NCBI GenBank assembly: GCA_021773075.1 | Contig: JAJFKT010000002.1 | Location: 124,001 to 188,000, forward strand | Direction: 5' to 3' | From: Woeseiaceae bacterium | GTDB taxonomy: Bacteria; Pseudomonadota; Gammaproteobacteria; Steroidobacterales; Woeseiaceae | Length of the DNA: 64,000 nt | In this document: positions 45,287 to 54,697 of the stretch, piece after piece | How the letters are laid out: each line of letters starts with the position of its first letter | Position numbering within the stretch: the first letter of the stretch is position 1 | The notes under the pieces: model-generated | What the model saw: only the letters and a program-made list of their open reading frames with translations | Database searches by the model: none | What the model was told of the DNA's origin: nothing | Position numbers and translations under genes: made by a program

Positions 45287-46327
45287 ATGGCCGTCGACGT
45301 AGCTCAGTTATTGTCGTTCACGGTAAAGAACAACGCCTCGGACCTGCACTTGTCAGGTGGCGTGCCGCCTATGATCCGCGTTGATGGTGACATCAAGCGA
45401 GTCAACATGCCGGCGCTCACCCACAAGGACGTCAATAGCATGGTGTACGACATCATGAATGACAAGCAGCGTAAGGACTATGAGGAGTTTCTTGAAACCG
45501 ATTTTTCCTTCGAAATCCCGAAGCTGGCGCGCTTTCGCGTCAATGCGTTCAACCAGAATCGCGGCTCGGCCGCCGTATTCCGGACTATTCCCTCGGAGAT
45601 ATTGACACTCGATGACCTCGGTTGCCCACCGATCTTCAAAGATCTGGCGATGCACCCACGAGGCATCGTACTCGTTACCGGCCCGACCGGTTCGGGTAAG
45701 TCGACGACGCTTGCAGCGATGGTCGACTACATCAATGACAACAAGCCCGACCATATTCTCACGATTGAGGATCCGATCGAGTTCGTACACGAATCGAAGA
45801 AATCACTCGTTAACCAACGTGAGGTTCATCGCGACACCCTGGGTTTTAACGAGGCACTGCGTTCGGCCTTGCGTGAAGATCCCGATGTCATTCTGGTCGG
45901 CGAGCTTCGTGACCTTGAGACCATCCGCCTGGCGCTCACAGGCGCTGAAACAGGTCACCTTGTGTTCGGTACGTTGCACACGAGTTCAGCGGCCAAGACT
46001 ATCGATCGAATTGTCGATGTATTTCCGGCGGCGGAAAAAGAGATGGTTCGAGCAATGTTGTCGGAATCACTGCGCGCCGTTATCTCGCAAACGCTTCTAA
46101 AGAAAGTCGGCGGTGGCCGAATCGCTGCTCACGAAATTATGGTCGGTACACCTGCGATTAGAAACCTGATTCGCGAAGGTAAGATCGCTCAGATGTACTC
46201 AGCAATCCAGACAGGCCAGGGAATGGGTATGCAAACGCTCGATCAGAACCTGAAGGACTTGTTGACCAAGGGTCTGATCAACAAAGAAGAGGCGCGCTTT
46301 AGAGCGGCCAATAAGGAAAATTTCTAA
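45287..46327 (+). CDS. pilT: Type IV pilus retraction ATPase PilT
   Basis: 346 residues, the usual length, with GGGAG before ATG 45287. Walker A GPTGSGKSTT (about residue 133), the Asp box, Walker B DVILVGELRD, the His box HTSSAAKTIDRI and the PilT-specific C-terminal motif AIRNLIRE are present. It drives depolymerisation of the pilus at the inner-membrane base and so twitching motility. It is the first of three related ATPase genes in a row. Confidence 0.96.
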   Translation: MAVDVAQLLSFTVKNNASDLHLSGGVPPMIRVDGDIKRVNMPALTHKDVNSMVYDIMNDKQRKDYEEFLETDFSFEIPKLARFRVNAFNQNRGSAAVFRTIPSEILTLDDLGCPPIFKDLAMHPRGIVLVTGPTGSGKSTTLAAMVDYINDNKPDHILTIEDPIEFVHESKKSLVNQREVHRDTLGFNEALRSALREDPDVILVGELRDLETIRLALTGAETGHLVFGTLHTSSAAKTIDRIVDVFPAAEKEMVRAMLSESLRAVISQTLLKKVGGGRIAAHEIMVGTPAIRNLIREGKIAQMYSAIQTGQGMGMQTLDQNLKDLLTKGLINKEEARFRAANKENF

Positions 46328-46368
46328 GGCTCCGCTGAGTGGCGTAGCTTAATTTGGAGTAGAGGACG

Positions 46369-47526
46369 ATGGAACGCGAACAAGCGGTACGACTTACGCA
46401 AAACCTGTTGCGAAAAATGGTCGAACGAGATGGTTCGGATTTGTTCATCACGGCGGCCTTCCCGCCGGCGATCAAGGTTGATGGCACGATCCACAAAGCT
46501 ACCGATACACCCTTGTCGGCGGATCAGGCGGCAATCATGGTGCGTTCCATCATGAACGACAAGCAAATCAAGGAGTTCGATGCTACGAAGGAAGCGAATT
46601 TCGCTATCCACCCACAGGGCATTGGCCGATTTCGTGTAAGCGCCTTTATTCAACAGGGAATGGTCGGCGCGGTTCTTCGAACCATTACGACAGAAATACC
46701 AACGCTCGAAGATCTCGAATTGCCGCCGATTCTCAAAGATGTCGTCATGAACAAACGCGGTCTTTGCATTATCGTTGGTGGCACCGGCTCAGGTAAGTCG
46801 ACCACGCTGGCAGCGATGATCGGACATCGTAATGAAAATTCACGTGGTCACATTGTTTCGGTCGAGGATCCCATCGAGTACGTCCACCCCCACCAAGGCT
46901 GTGTTATCACGCAACGCGAAGTGGGCGTTGATACTGATTCCTGGCACGCGGCTTTGAAGAACACTCTGCGACAGGCGCCCGACGTTATTCTTATCGGCGA
47001 GATTCGCGACAAGGAAACGATGGAGTACGGCATTCAATTCGCCGAAACCGGCCATTTGTGCCTCGCGACACTGCATGCAAATAGCGCAAATCAGGCGCTG
47101 GATCGAATTATTAACTTCTTCCCCGACGAGCGCCGCCAGCAGTTGCTAATGGACTTGTCATTGAATACCAAGGCTTTCATATCGCAACGGCTGGTTCCAC
47201 GAGAAGGTGGTATCGGTCGCGTGGCCTCGATGGAAATATTGCTGAATACGCCGTTGATCCAGGATTTGATCTTCAAAGGCGAAGTCGGCCAGATCAAGGA
47301 AATCATGGCGAAGTCAACACGCCTCGGTATGCAGACTTTTGATCAATCACTGTTCGGGCTCTATGAAGAAGGCGCGATTGCGTATGAAGAAGCGATGCGA
47401 AATGCAGACTCGAAAAATGAGCTACGTCTCAAGATCAAATTGGAGAGCAAGCGCGACTCATCCGCTGCTGATCAGCAATCTGAAAGTCTAAAAATCATGG
47501 AAGAGGACAGCGCTCAGACTTTCTGA
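46369..47526 (+). CDS. pilU: PilT/PilU-family retraction ATPase PilU
   Basis: 385 residues. Like PilU, it starts with LRKMVERDGSDLFITAAFPP, and has Walker A GGTGSGKSTTLAAMIGHRN, VNTPLIxDL-type C-terminal NTPLIQDLIFKGEVG and the ATLHANSANQALDRIINFFP segment. PilU assists PilT under load and does not replace it in most species. It follows pilT by 41 bases and precedes a further PilU-like gene by 22. Confidence 0.93.
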   Translation: MEREQAVRLTQNLLRKMVERDGSDLFITAAFPPAIKVDGTIHKATDTPLSADQAAIMVRSIMNDKQIKEFDATKEANFAIHPQGIGRFRVSAFIQQGMVGAVLRTITTEIPTLEDLELPPILKDVVMNKRGLCIIVGGTGSGKSTTLAAMIGHRNENSRGHIVSVEDPIEYVHPHQGCVITQREVGVDTDSWHAALKNTLRQAPDVILIGEIRDKETMEYGIQFAETGHLCLATLHANSANQALDRIINFFPDERRQQLLMDLSLNTKAFISQRLVPREGGIGRVASMEILLNTPLIQDLIFKGEVGQIKEIMAKSTRLGMQTFDQSLFGLYEEGAIAYEEAMRNADSKNELRLKIKLESKRDSSAADQQSESLKIMEEDSAQTF

Positions 47527-47548
47527 GCCGGACGAGGACCGACTACTA

Positions 47549-48607
47549 ATGAACGTCAAACCGCTATTCAAATTGATGGTTGAGAAAAAAGCTTCGGACC
47601 TTTTTTTTGCACCGTTTTCGCCGGCGAAGATCAAGATCGAGGGCAAGATCATGCCCGTCAACAAGCTTGAAATGACGCCGAAGATGGTTAAGCAAGCGGC
47701 GTTCGAATTGATGACTGAAGATCAGATGGACGTGTTCAACAAAGAACTGGAGATCGATTTCGCTTTGTCGGAACAGGGCCTTGGTCGTTTTCGTGTCAAT
47801 GTTTTCCACCAGCGTGGCAGTGTTTCGATGGTGTTGCGCTACATCACCTCAGATCTGCCGACACTCGATGAGCTTGGCATGCCGGATCAGCTCAAAGAAC
47901 TCGTCATGCTTCGCCGCGGCCTGATTCTGATGGTTGGTGCGACTGGTGCGGGTAAGTCCACAACGCTTGCAGCGATGATCAATCATCGCAACGAGAAAAC
48001 GTCTTCGCACATTATTACTATCGAGGACCCAATCGAATTTCTGCATCCGAACAAGCAGTCCATCATAAATCAACGCGAAATCGGTTTGGATACGGTGTCT
48101 TACAGCCGGGCGTTGAAGAGTGCAGTACGTGCGGCACCTGATGTCATTCAAATTGGCGAGATCCGCGATACAGAATCAATGCGAGCCGCATTGGACATGG
48201 CGGGTACCGGCCATTTGGTTCTCGCGACCGTGCACTCCAATAACGCACCCGAGACGCTCGACCGAATTATCAACCTGTTCCCACAAGAACAACACGGCCA
48301 GGTATTCATGGACCTCGCGCATTACCTGCGCGCAATTCTGTCACAGCGATTGGTTCGGGCTAGAAACGGCAAACGTGTTGCCGCTGTCGAGCTCATGCTG
48401 AATACGCCGCACATTAAAGACCTGATCCTTAAAGGTGATATCTCGGCTGTTAAGGAAGCGCATAAGGACAGTGGCGAACAAGGCATGGTGACATTTGATG
48501 ATGCACTTCTTGATCTCTACAAGAATGGCACGATCACCATGGACGAGGCGATGTCACACGCCGACTCCCGCGCTAACCTTGAAGCGAAAGTCAATTTCGG
48601 CGGCTAG
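47549..48607 (+). CDS. Third PilT/PilU-like ATPase
   Basis: 352 residues. Walker A GATGAGKSTTLAAMINHRN, Walker B DVIQIGEIRD and the His box ATVHSNNAPETLDRIINLFP are intact. The C-terminus (NTPHIKDLILKGDISAV) is PilU-like rather than PilT-like (no AIRNLIRE). So it looks like a second PilU rather than a second PilT. It probably takes part in the same retraction machine; a specialised partner role is inference. Its stop lies 24 bases from the convergent S9 peptidase stop. Confidence 0.9.
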   Translation: MNVKPLFKLMVEKKASDLFFAPFSPAKIKIEGKIMPVNKLEMTPKMVKQAAFELMTEDQMDVFNKELEIDFALSEQGLGRFRVNVFHQRGSVSMVLRYITSDLPTLDELGMPDQLKELVMLRRGLILMVGATGAGKSTTLAAMINHRNEKTSSHIITIEDPIEFLHPNKQSIINQREIGLDTVSYSRALKSAVRAAPDVIQIGEIRDTESMRAALDMAGTGHLVLATVHSNNAPETLDRIINLFPQEQHGQVFMDLAHYLRAILSQRLVRARNGKRVAAVELMLNTPHIKDLILKGDISAVKEAHKDSGEQGMVTFDDALLDLYKNGTITMDEAMSHADSRANLEAKVNFGG

Positions 48608-48631
48608 ACCGCCAGTCGCTGGTACTTCGCG

Positions 48632-50692
48632 CTAGCGTTCCTTTTCATCCAGGAATTTGTGTAACCAATCGTTAACTTCACGATGCCATTGCACGGAGTT
48701 GTGCGGCTTGAGCACCCAGTGGTTCTCGTCAGGGAAGTACAGAAACTTGCTTTCAATCCCGCGCCGCTGAAGCGCAGTGAACGCGCCGATTCCCTGTGAT
48801 ACGGGAATCCGATAATCGAGCTGGCCGTGTATGACAAGCATAGGCGTTTGCCAGCGGTCAACGTGACTGACCGGATTGTATTTTTCGTAGCTTTCCGGAT
48901 TCACGTAGTAGGGGCCACTATTTTCCCATTCCGGGAACCACAGCTCTTCGGTGGCGTAATACATCATTCGTTGATCGAAAACACCGTCATGATTCACCAG
49001 GCAATCGAATCGGTCCGGCCAGTTACCAGCGATCCAGTTGACCATGAATCCGCCGTAGGAAGCGCCGAGGGCGCAGGTCCTGCCGCCGTCAAGAAACTCG
49101 AACTTTTCAAGCGCCGCTGCCAGGCCGAGCTGCAGATCGGTCAGGGGGGCACCGCCCCAGTCGCCGGAAATACTGTCTGTAAACTTCTGGCCGTAGCCGG
49201 TCGAGCCGTGGAAATCGATGAAAACAGCCGCGAATCCCTGACCGGCATAGGTTTGTGGGTTCCAGCGATAGTGAAAATGATTGCCGAAGCTGCCTTGTGG
49301 ACCGCCGTGAATCAAGAATGCAACGGGATACTGCTTGTCCTCTTCAAATCCTGCTGGTTTCACGACGTAGCCATACACTGTTTCGTCGTTGGCACCCGTG
49401 AACGAGAATTGCTCGTAATCGCCCATTTCGAGGTTTTTCATTTGCGCGTCTGAAGCGTGGGTTAGCTGCTGAGCCTCGGCAGCGTCGCCTGACTGTACGT
49501 AAATCTCGCTAGGCGACTTAAGGTCATCTTTCGAATAGATCAAACGCCCCGCCGCAGTATCGATAGCGCTGACAAAACCATGCTCGACAAGCTTGTCGAC
49601 CGCGCCACTGGCAACATCAATACGCCATAGCGTAGTGTTTCCCACGTCAGCTGCGTTCGCATAAATGGACGCGCCGTCATGAGAAAAAACGATAGATGAA
49701 GGTGATCGATCCCAGTCGGGCGCCAGTTCGTGCGTGTCGCCGCTTTCAAGGTCCCTGATCATGATGCGATAACGGTCCGCTTCGAAACCCGGCCGTGCCA
49801 TCGAGAGATAGGCGAGGCTAGTGCCATCCGGACTGAGAACGGGATGCGTATCCCATGCCGGGTTTTCCTCGGTCAGGTTCAGCGTGGGTCCGTCACCGTT
49901 AGTCGGTGCTGAGTAGATATCGAAGTTAGTGGAGGTCGGTTCGGTGGCATCGCGAATTCGCGCGGCGAAATACGCGGTCTTGCCATCTTCAGAAACGGCG
50001 TACTCCTCATTGCCACCCCAGACACGTGATGGAACATCCGCGTCGACTTCCTTGCTTACGAGCACAGGTTCGCGGCTAGATGCAATGCCGCCCTTAAGTG
50101 ATACCGAATACAGGCGGGAACGCTTTTCAGTCAACCAATGATCCCAGTGCCGCATGAATACTTGGTCGTAGGCGACGCCCGTTGTTGGTGACCTATCAAG
50201 CGCTTTATCGCGCAGCGCTGTGCACTCCAGGTCTTCGCACTCGAGATAGGCCTGCGCCGAGACGATGAGTCGATCGCCGTCCGCAGTGATTCGAAAAGTA
50301 GCAACATCGACTGGCAAATTCGTCACCTGGACCGGCTTACCACCGCCGGTTGCTACTCGCCAAACCTGCGATGATTCGCTGCGAGAGGAAAGGAAATAGA
50401 CATACTTCTGGTCAGGAGACCATGCGGGGTCGGTTTCGTTGGACTCGTGATTCGTCAATTGCCGGATTGCGCCGTCATCAATATCAGCAATCCACAGATC
50501 GACGCGGCCCTTGTTAGCATCCATGTCGGTCGTGCGTTTGGTGAATACGACCAGATTACCGTCGGGCGACAAGTCCGGTGCACCGACACGATCCAGTCGA
50601 ACGAGATGCTCGGCGGTGAACGGCTCCGCCATAGCAGCGTATCCGCTGCAGCAAGCGAATAGGAGCAAGCTAATCTGAAATCGAAGTTTCAT
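48632..50692 (-). CDS. S9-family prolyl oligopeptidase-like peptidase
   Basis: 686 residues from ATG 50690-50692, supported by AGGAA upstream and by a clean signal peptide (MKLRFQISLLLFACCSGYAA); a GTG 13 codons earlier is less likely. A WD-like beta-propeller (about 30-410) precedes the catalytic alpha/beta domain. The nucleophile Ser is in LGASYGGFMV, the acid in HGQLDYRIP and the His in FPDENHWVL. It would cleave short peptides in the periplasm or outside. It stands between the pilus and pyrimidine genes and has no equivalent in the Pseudomonas order I know. Confidence 0.9.
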   Translation of the reverse strand: MKLRFQISLLLFACCSGYAAMAEPFTAEHLVRLDRVGAPDLSPDGNLVVFTKRTTDMDANKGRVDLWIADIDDGAIRQLTNHESNETDPAWSPDQKYVYFLSSRSESSQVWRVATGGGKPVQVTNLPVDVATFRITADGDRLIVSAQAYLECEDLECTALRDKALDRSPTTGVAYDQVFMRHWDHWLTEKRSRLYSVSLKGGIASSREPVLVSKEVDADVPSRVWGGNEEYAVSEDGKTAYFAARIRDATEPTSTNFDIYSAPTNGDGPTLNLTEENPAWDTHPVLSPDGTSLAYLSMARPGFEADRYRIMIRDLESGDTHELAPDWDRSPSSIVFSHDGASIYANAADVGNTTLWRIDVASGAVDKLVEHGFVSAIDTAAGRLIYSKDDLKSPSEIYVQSGDAAEAQQLTHASDAQMKNLEMGDYEQFSFTGANDETVYGYVVKPAGFEEDKQYPVAFLIHGGPQGSFGNHFHYRWNPQTYAGQGFAAVFIDFHGSTGYGQKFTDSISGDWGGAPLTDLQLGLAAALEKFEFLDGGRTCALGASYGGFMVNWIAGNWPDRFDCLVNHDGVFDQRMMYYATEELWFPEWENSGPYYVNPESYEKYNPVSHVDRWQTPMLVIHGQLDYRIPVSQGIGAFTALQRRGIESKFLYFPDENHWVLKPHNSVQWHREVNDWLHKFLDEKER

Positions 50693-50792
50693 AGATCTAT
50701 TCCTGATCGGGTAGTCGCGGACGAATCGCACCGCTAATTAATACTATATCCGGGCTTTGCAAAGATCGAGCGGCACGTATGCCCTCATGCTG

Positions 50793-51683
50793 CTACCAAA
50801 CGACACTCGCGGCATCGAAAACCGGCCCGTCAACACAAACTCTTTTCATCGCCTCGCCATCCACCGTTTTGATTTTCACTGCACAGCCGGCGCAACCACC
50901 AACAGCGCAAGCCATAAACTCCTCCAGCGACACCTGGCACGGCAGCTTGTACTTATCAGCAAGCGCAGTGACGGCTTTGAGCATTGGTGTTGGGCCGCAG
51001 GAGAATATTTCGGTTTTGGAAAGGGCTTTAGCCGACAGGGTCGATAACCAGCGGTCTGCAAGATCGGTAACGTAGCCATCGAAGCAACCCTCAAAACCGG
51101 AAAGCGTAGCAAGGCGACAGGGAACGCCCCAACTCTCAAGCAAGGGCATCGTCGCGCCGGCGCCACCCTCCAGCCATGTAGTGACTATCGACGACGTTTT
51201 CAATTCAAACGGAAATGGCAACTCCGAGCCGAGAATAGCTAACGGCGCCCAGTCGCCGTCGTCTTGGCAAATATAGTCAGCAAGGAAAATCATCGGCGGA
51301 ATACCGACGCCGCCACCAATTAAAAGTGAGTTCGGTCTTTCGACGGAGGGTCGAAACGGCTGGCCGATTGGGCCGAGTACGTTGATCGAATCACCGGGCC
51401 GTTTTTGCGATAGCCAGCGGAGTCCGTTGCCGACAATCTTGAAGAGCACATCAATGCAGTCTTCTTCAACTCGCATGATCGACAGCGGTCGTCGCATCGG
51501 CAGTGTGTCGTCGCAAGTGATGTGCGCGAAACTTCCAGGCTTGGCCGCCGCAGCACATTTAGGTGCTCGAATTCGCAGAATGAACTGGTCGCCAGGGAAT
51601 TCGTCGACACGCAGCAACTCGCCGTTTTCGACAAAGATCGTATTGCGATTTCGCTGTGCGTGTTGTTGAGCGGCGGTCGTCAC
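50793..51683 (-). CDS. Dihydroorotate dehydrogenase electron-transfer subunit (PyrK-like)
   Basis: 296 residues. A ferredoxin-reductase-like FAD domain (MRRPLSIMRVEEDCIDVLF, RPGDSINVLGPIGQPF), an NAD-binding part (LLIGGGVGIPPMIFLAD), and a C-terminal 2Fe-2S Cys cluster MACAVGGCAGCAVK plus a further Cys in RVCVDGPVF. This is the PyrK layout. PyrK normally partners PyrDB in class 1B dihydroorotate dehydrogenase. It overlaps pyrB by ATGA, so translation is coupled to pyrB. A catalytic subunit gene is not in the window. Confidence 0.85.
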   Translation of the reverse strand: MTTAAQQHAQRNRNTIFVENGELLRVDEFPGDQFILRIRAPKCAAAAKPGSFAHITCDDTLPMRRPLSIMRVEEDCIDVLFKIVGNGLRWLSQKRPGDSINVLGPIGQPFRPSVERPNSLLIGGGVGIPPMIFLADYICQDDGDWAPLAILGSELPFPFELKTSSIVTTWLEGGAGATMPLLESWGVPCRLATLSGFEGCFDGYVTDLADRWLSTLSAKALSKTEIFSCGPTPMLKAVTALADKYKLPCQVSLEEFMACAVGGCAGCAVKIKTVDGEAMKRVCVDGPVFDAASVVW

Positions 51684-52666
51684 CGCGCACTCATGGTTTT
51701 GCCAATACGATCGAGTACAGCCATTCGAACAGCAACGCCGTTTGTAACTTGTTTGGTTATGACCGAGCTTGGGCCATCGGCCAGCGAGCCCTCAATTTCG
51801 ATGCCACGATTCATTGGCCCTGGGTGCATGACAATAGCGTTCGGTTTCGCGTACTTCATATTTTCGTGACTGACACCGTAGTTCGCAAAATATTCGTCGA
51901 TACCTGGAATTCCATCGAGATTGCCAATGCGCTCTCGCTGAATTCGAAGTGCCATGACAACATCCGCGTCCTTCAGGCCTTCTGCGATGTTGTCGACGAT
52001 ACGAGCGCCCGGAAATCTGTTCGTATCAGGTGCCAAAGCTGGCGGCGAAATGAGTCGTAGTTCTCCAACGCCCATAGTCTGTAGCGCCTCGGACGCTGAC
52101 ATCGCAACGCGCGAGTGCTGTATGTCTCCGACAATCGCAACGGCTATATTCTTGAAGTCCGGGTTGTGTTGACGAATCGTGAGCAGATCAAGCAATCCTT
52201 GCGTTGGGTGCGAAACGTCAGACTCTCCGGCGTTCAGGACGCTAACGTGATTTTCAACGTTGCGTGCGATATACGCCGGAACGCCGTCACTCGCATCACG
52301 AACGACCATCACGTCAACCTGCATTGCCTCGAGCGTATAAATTGTGTCGAGGATACTCTCGCCTTTCTTGCGCGATGATGTATTGACATCAAGATTCAGT
52401 ACGTCGGCACCAAGGCGCCGGCCCGCAAGATCGAATGAAGCCCGAGTTCGGGTGCTGGGTTCGAAAAACAGGTTGCCAACCGTGCGTCCCGCTAGCGACT
52501 GGCTGCGGGCCGGCAATTCGCCGGGGCTCGTCAGATATGTTTCCGCGCTATCCAGCAAATCGCCAAGAAGCGATGCGTCGAGCCCCTTCAACGACAGCAG
52601 ATGCCGCAGGTTTCCGGCGTCATCGAACTGTAATTGTTTGTCGTCTTGCTGCATCGCGGGGGGCAT
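51680..52666 (-). CDS. pyrB: Aspartate carbamoyltransferase catalytic subunit
   Basis: 328 residues from ATG 52664-52666; an ATG four codons on is possible. The carbamoyl phosphate site FEPSTRTRASFDLAGRRLGA, the region HPTQGLLDLLTIRQ and the C-terminal IVMHPGPMNRGIEI are present. It makes carbamoylaspartate in pyrimidine synthesis. The N-terminal extension before the first helix is normal in pseudomonad-type enzymes. In Pseudomonas this gene is followed by pyrC; here it is followed by a pyrK-like gene. Confidence 0.93.
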   Translation of the reverse strand: MPPAMQQDDKQLQFDDAGNLRHLLSLKGLDASLLGDLLDSAETYLTSPGELPARSQSLAGRTVGNLFFEPSTRTRASFDLAGRRLGADVLNLDVNTSSRKKGESILDTIYTLEAMQVDVMVVRDASDGVPAYIARNVENHVSVLNAGESDVSHPTQGLLDLLTIRQHNPDFKNIAVAIVGDIQHSRVAMSASEALQTMGVGELRLISPPALAPDTNRFPGARIVDNIAEGLKDADVVMALRIQRERIGNLDGIPGIDEYFANYGVSHENMKYAKPNAIVMHPGPMNRGIEIEGSLADGPSSVITKQVTNGVAVRMAVLDRIGKTMSAR

Positions 52667-52667
52667 T

Positions 52668-53093
52668 CTACCCAGATGAGAGGTATCTTTCAGCGATAAA
52701 TACGGCCGCGGCGCTGTCGATCATTTCCCTGGAGATGCGGCCTCGGGATCCGGCGGCGCGAGCCTCTTTCAATACGCGTTCAGCCTCAACTGATGTGTAG
52801 CGTTCATCAACCGTATCAACGCGGAGATCGTAGCGTTGCAGCTCTGCGATAAAGCCCTCCACGAGCTCCTGCATGTCGCTGCGCGAGCCGTCAGCATGCG
52901 CCGGCATGCCGACGACAATTCCGGTGGGTCGCCATTCTTTGATCAGTGCGGCAATGGCGTCGTGATCCACGCCATCACGACGATTCGTAACTACGCCCAG
53001 TGGGCTCGCCGATTTGGTAACGTCCTGACCGACGGCGACACCAATACGGCGCAGGCCAAAATCAAACGCGAGAATTGTTCTGGGAGGAGACAA
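52668..53093 (-). CDS. yqgF: Holliday junction resolvase-like protein (RuvX/YqgF)
   Basis: 141 residues. An RNase H-like fold with the first acidic residue in LAFDFGLRRIGVAVG, the second in IVVGMPAHADG and the third in DTVDERYTSVEAE. It is implicated in 16S rRNA 5' end maturation and possibly in Holliday junction processing. It is part of the yqgE-yqgF-pyrB run, ends one base before pyrB and starts 15 bases after yqgE. Confidence 0.92.
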   Translation of the reverse strand: MSPPRTILAFDFGLRRIGVAVGQDVTKSASPLGVVTNRRDGVDHDAIAALIKEWRPTGIVVGMPAHADGSRSDMQELVEGFIAELQRYDLRVDTVDERYTSVEAERVLKEARAAGSRGRISREMIDSAAAVFIAERYLSSG

Positions 53094-53108
53094 ATCAGAT
53101 GCTTCTGC

Positions 53109-53672
53109 TCAGGCGTGACCGGCGTCCGGGGAAATACTGGCGATATCGACGCCGAGCAATCGCGCCGCTGAATCCCAGCGCTCTTCATATGGGATGTCGA
53201 ATATAAGTTCGGGAGTTGCCGTGACGTTCAGCCAGGAGTTTGCCAGCATTTCCTGCTCGAGTTGGCCCGGCTCCCAACCGGCATAGCCGATTGCAACCAG
53301 CGATTTTTGTGGACCGTCACCGGCCGCCATCGCATCGATAACGTCACGCGATAGCGTCAACTGAATGTCGTCCGAAACGGCCAGCGTATTCTCGAAACTA
53401 TGGTCTTTGCCGTGCAATACGAAGCCACGCTCTGTGCCGACCGGGCCACCCGCCATGACAGTGCCACCAGCGATTTTCGGATCTGCGTCCTCGACAGCGA
53501 GTTGATCGAAGATACCGGAGAGCTTCAGCGTTAGCGGGCGATTGATAATTATGCCGAGAGCGCCGTCGTCGTTATGTTCACAGATCAACGTGACGGTCGA
53601 GCTAAAATTCGGGTCTTCCATGCCGGGCATGGCGATAAGTAATTGATTTGTATACGAGCTATCTGAACTCAT
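53109..53672 (-). CDS. yqgE: YqgE/AlgH family protein
   Basis: 187 residues from ATG 53670-53672, the point where homologues start; a GTG at 53720 would add 16 residues abutting the tonB stop and no clear ribosome site helps choose. The family motifs LLIAMPGMEDPNFSSTVTLI, GIIINRPL and GGPVGTERGFVLH are present. AlgH/YqgE is a conserved cytosolic protein of uncertain function, next to yqgF in many gammaproteobacteria. Confidence 0.9.
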   Translation of the reverse strand: MSSDSSYTNQLLIAMPGMEDPNFSSTVTLICEHNDDGALGIIINRPLTLKLSGIFDQLAVEDADPKIAGGTVMAGGPVGTERGFVLHGKDHSFENTLAVSDDIQLTLSRDVIDAMAAGDGPQKSLVAIGYAGWEPGQLEQEMLANSWLNVTATPELIFDIPYEERWDSAARLLGVDIASISPDAGHA

Positions 53673-53720
53673 TTGACTAGTATCAGCGTTGCTGCGTTGT
53701 GGTACAAGCGTGGGACACAC

Positions 53721-54635
53721 TTACTCGGAAGTTGTGGGAAGCAAGCCGCTGTCAAATAGCCATTTGTAGCGGAACTTAATGCCGGATTCGAAATCCGGAA
53801 TCATTTCCGCATTGAAAGCGTTGAAGGGTGAGGAACGCTGCAAAATATCCAGTGATGCCAAGTCGAGAATCGTTGAGCCGCTGGAGACCAGGATATCAGC
53901 ATCAATCAATTCGCCCTTTGCTCCTATTTCGACCAGCAGCGTTGGACTACCAGAAAAGTCATCGAGTCCGCCCAGCTGCGGAAGATACTCTGCTCCAACC
54001 GCCTCGACTCGATTTTTCCAGTCATTAATGTAGGCGGCTGCGGGAGACTCAATCGTATCCGCGCTAATAATGTATTCGGTTGCTTCGTTGTCTCGAATCA
54101 ACATCGTTGCACTTTCTTCCTGAGGCAATGGCAAGGTCACTTCGCTTCCAGCCTCCATCGCAATGGCCGTACTGGTCTCCGGTTGTGGATCGGGGCGAGG
54201 GTCAACTTCGACCTGGCGATCACTTGAATCCTCTGTTGCCAGCACCTCATCGGCTGATTGCTGATGAGCCTGTGTATCCCTCAGTGTCGTGCCGTCCTCC
54301 AAACCGTCGTTGTCAACCGGCATCGAACTTTGTAATGGAGCGGTTGGCCTCACCTGATCCGTCGTATTGCCGCCGCCTTGCTGGCTAGCCTGCGCGAGGT
54401 ATGCAGCTTCGTCGGGCCGATCGATCTGTTGATCAGCGTCTGCCACGATCGTGACTTCAAGCGATATTGCGTCTGCGAACTGATTTGCGAGCTCAGGATT
54501 AAAAGTGACGCCGATTATGAGAATGCCGTGAAAAAGCGCGGCGAGGAAGAGCATTGCGGGCAGTCGGTCAGGGACGGATGGCGCGATAAGTCGCAGCTCG
54601 TCAAGCGGATCTGTATGCAGCGCTATATTGGCCAT
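53721..54635 (-). CDS. TonB-family energy transducer
   Basis: 304 residues. One N-terminal transmembrane helix (AMLFLAALFHGILIIGVTF, about 27-45) anchors it. A long Gln-, Asp- and Pro-containing periplasmic linker (about 55-200) follows, then a C-terminal TonB domain (about 205-300: YINDWKNRVEAVGAEYLP, SSGSTILDLASLDILQRSSPF). The ExbB and ExbD genes are not adjacent. The same gene lies between gshB and algH in Pseudomonas, where its role is not the main siderophore TonB. Confidence 0.87.
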   Translation of the reverse strand: MANIALHTDPLDELRLIAPSVPDRLPAMLFLAALFHGILIIGVTFNPELANQFADAISLEVTIVADADQQIDRPDEAAYLAQASQQGGGNTTDQVRPTAPLQSSMPVDNDGLEDGTTLRDTQAHQQSADEVLATEDSSDRQVEVDPRPDPQPETSTAIAMEAGSEVTLPLPQEESATMLIRDNEATEYIISADTIESPAAAYINDWKNRVEAVGAEYLPQLGGLDDFSGSPTLLVEIGAKGELIDADILVSSGSTILDLASLDILQRSSPFNAFNAEMIPDFESGIKFRYKWLFDSGLLPTTSE

Positions 54636-54697
54636 AATCGCGCGAATAATCCGTTAATTTGCTTACATTAACAAGGGACTAGCCCGCAAAGAGACGC

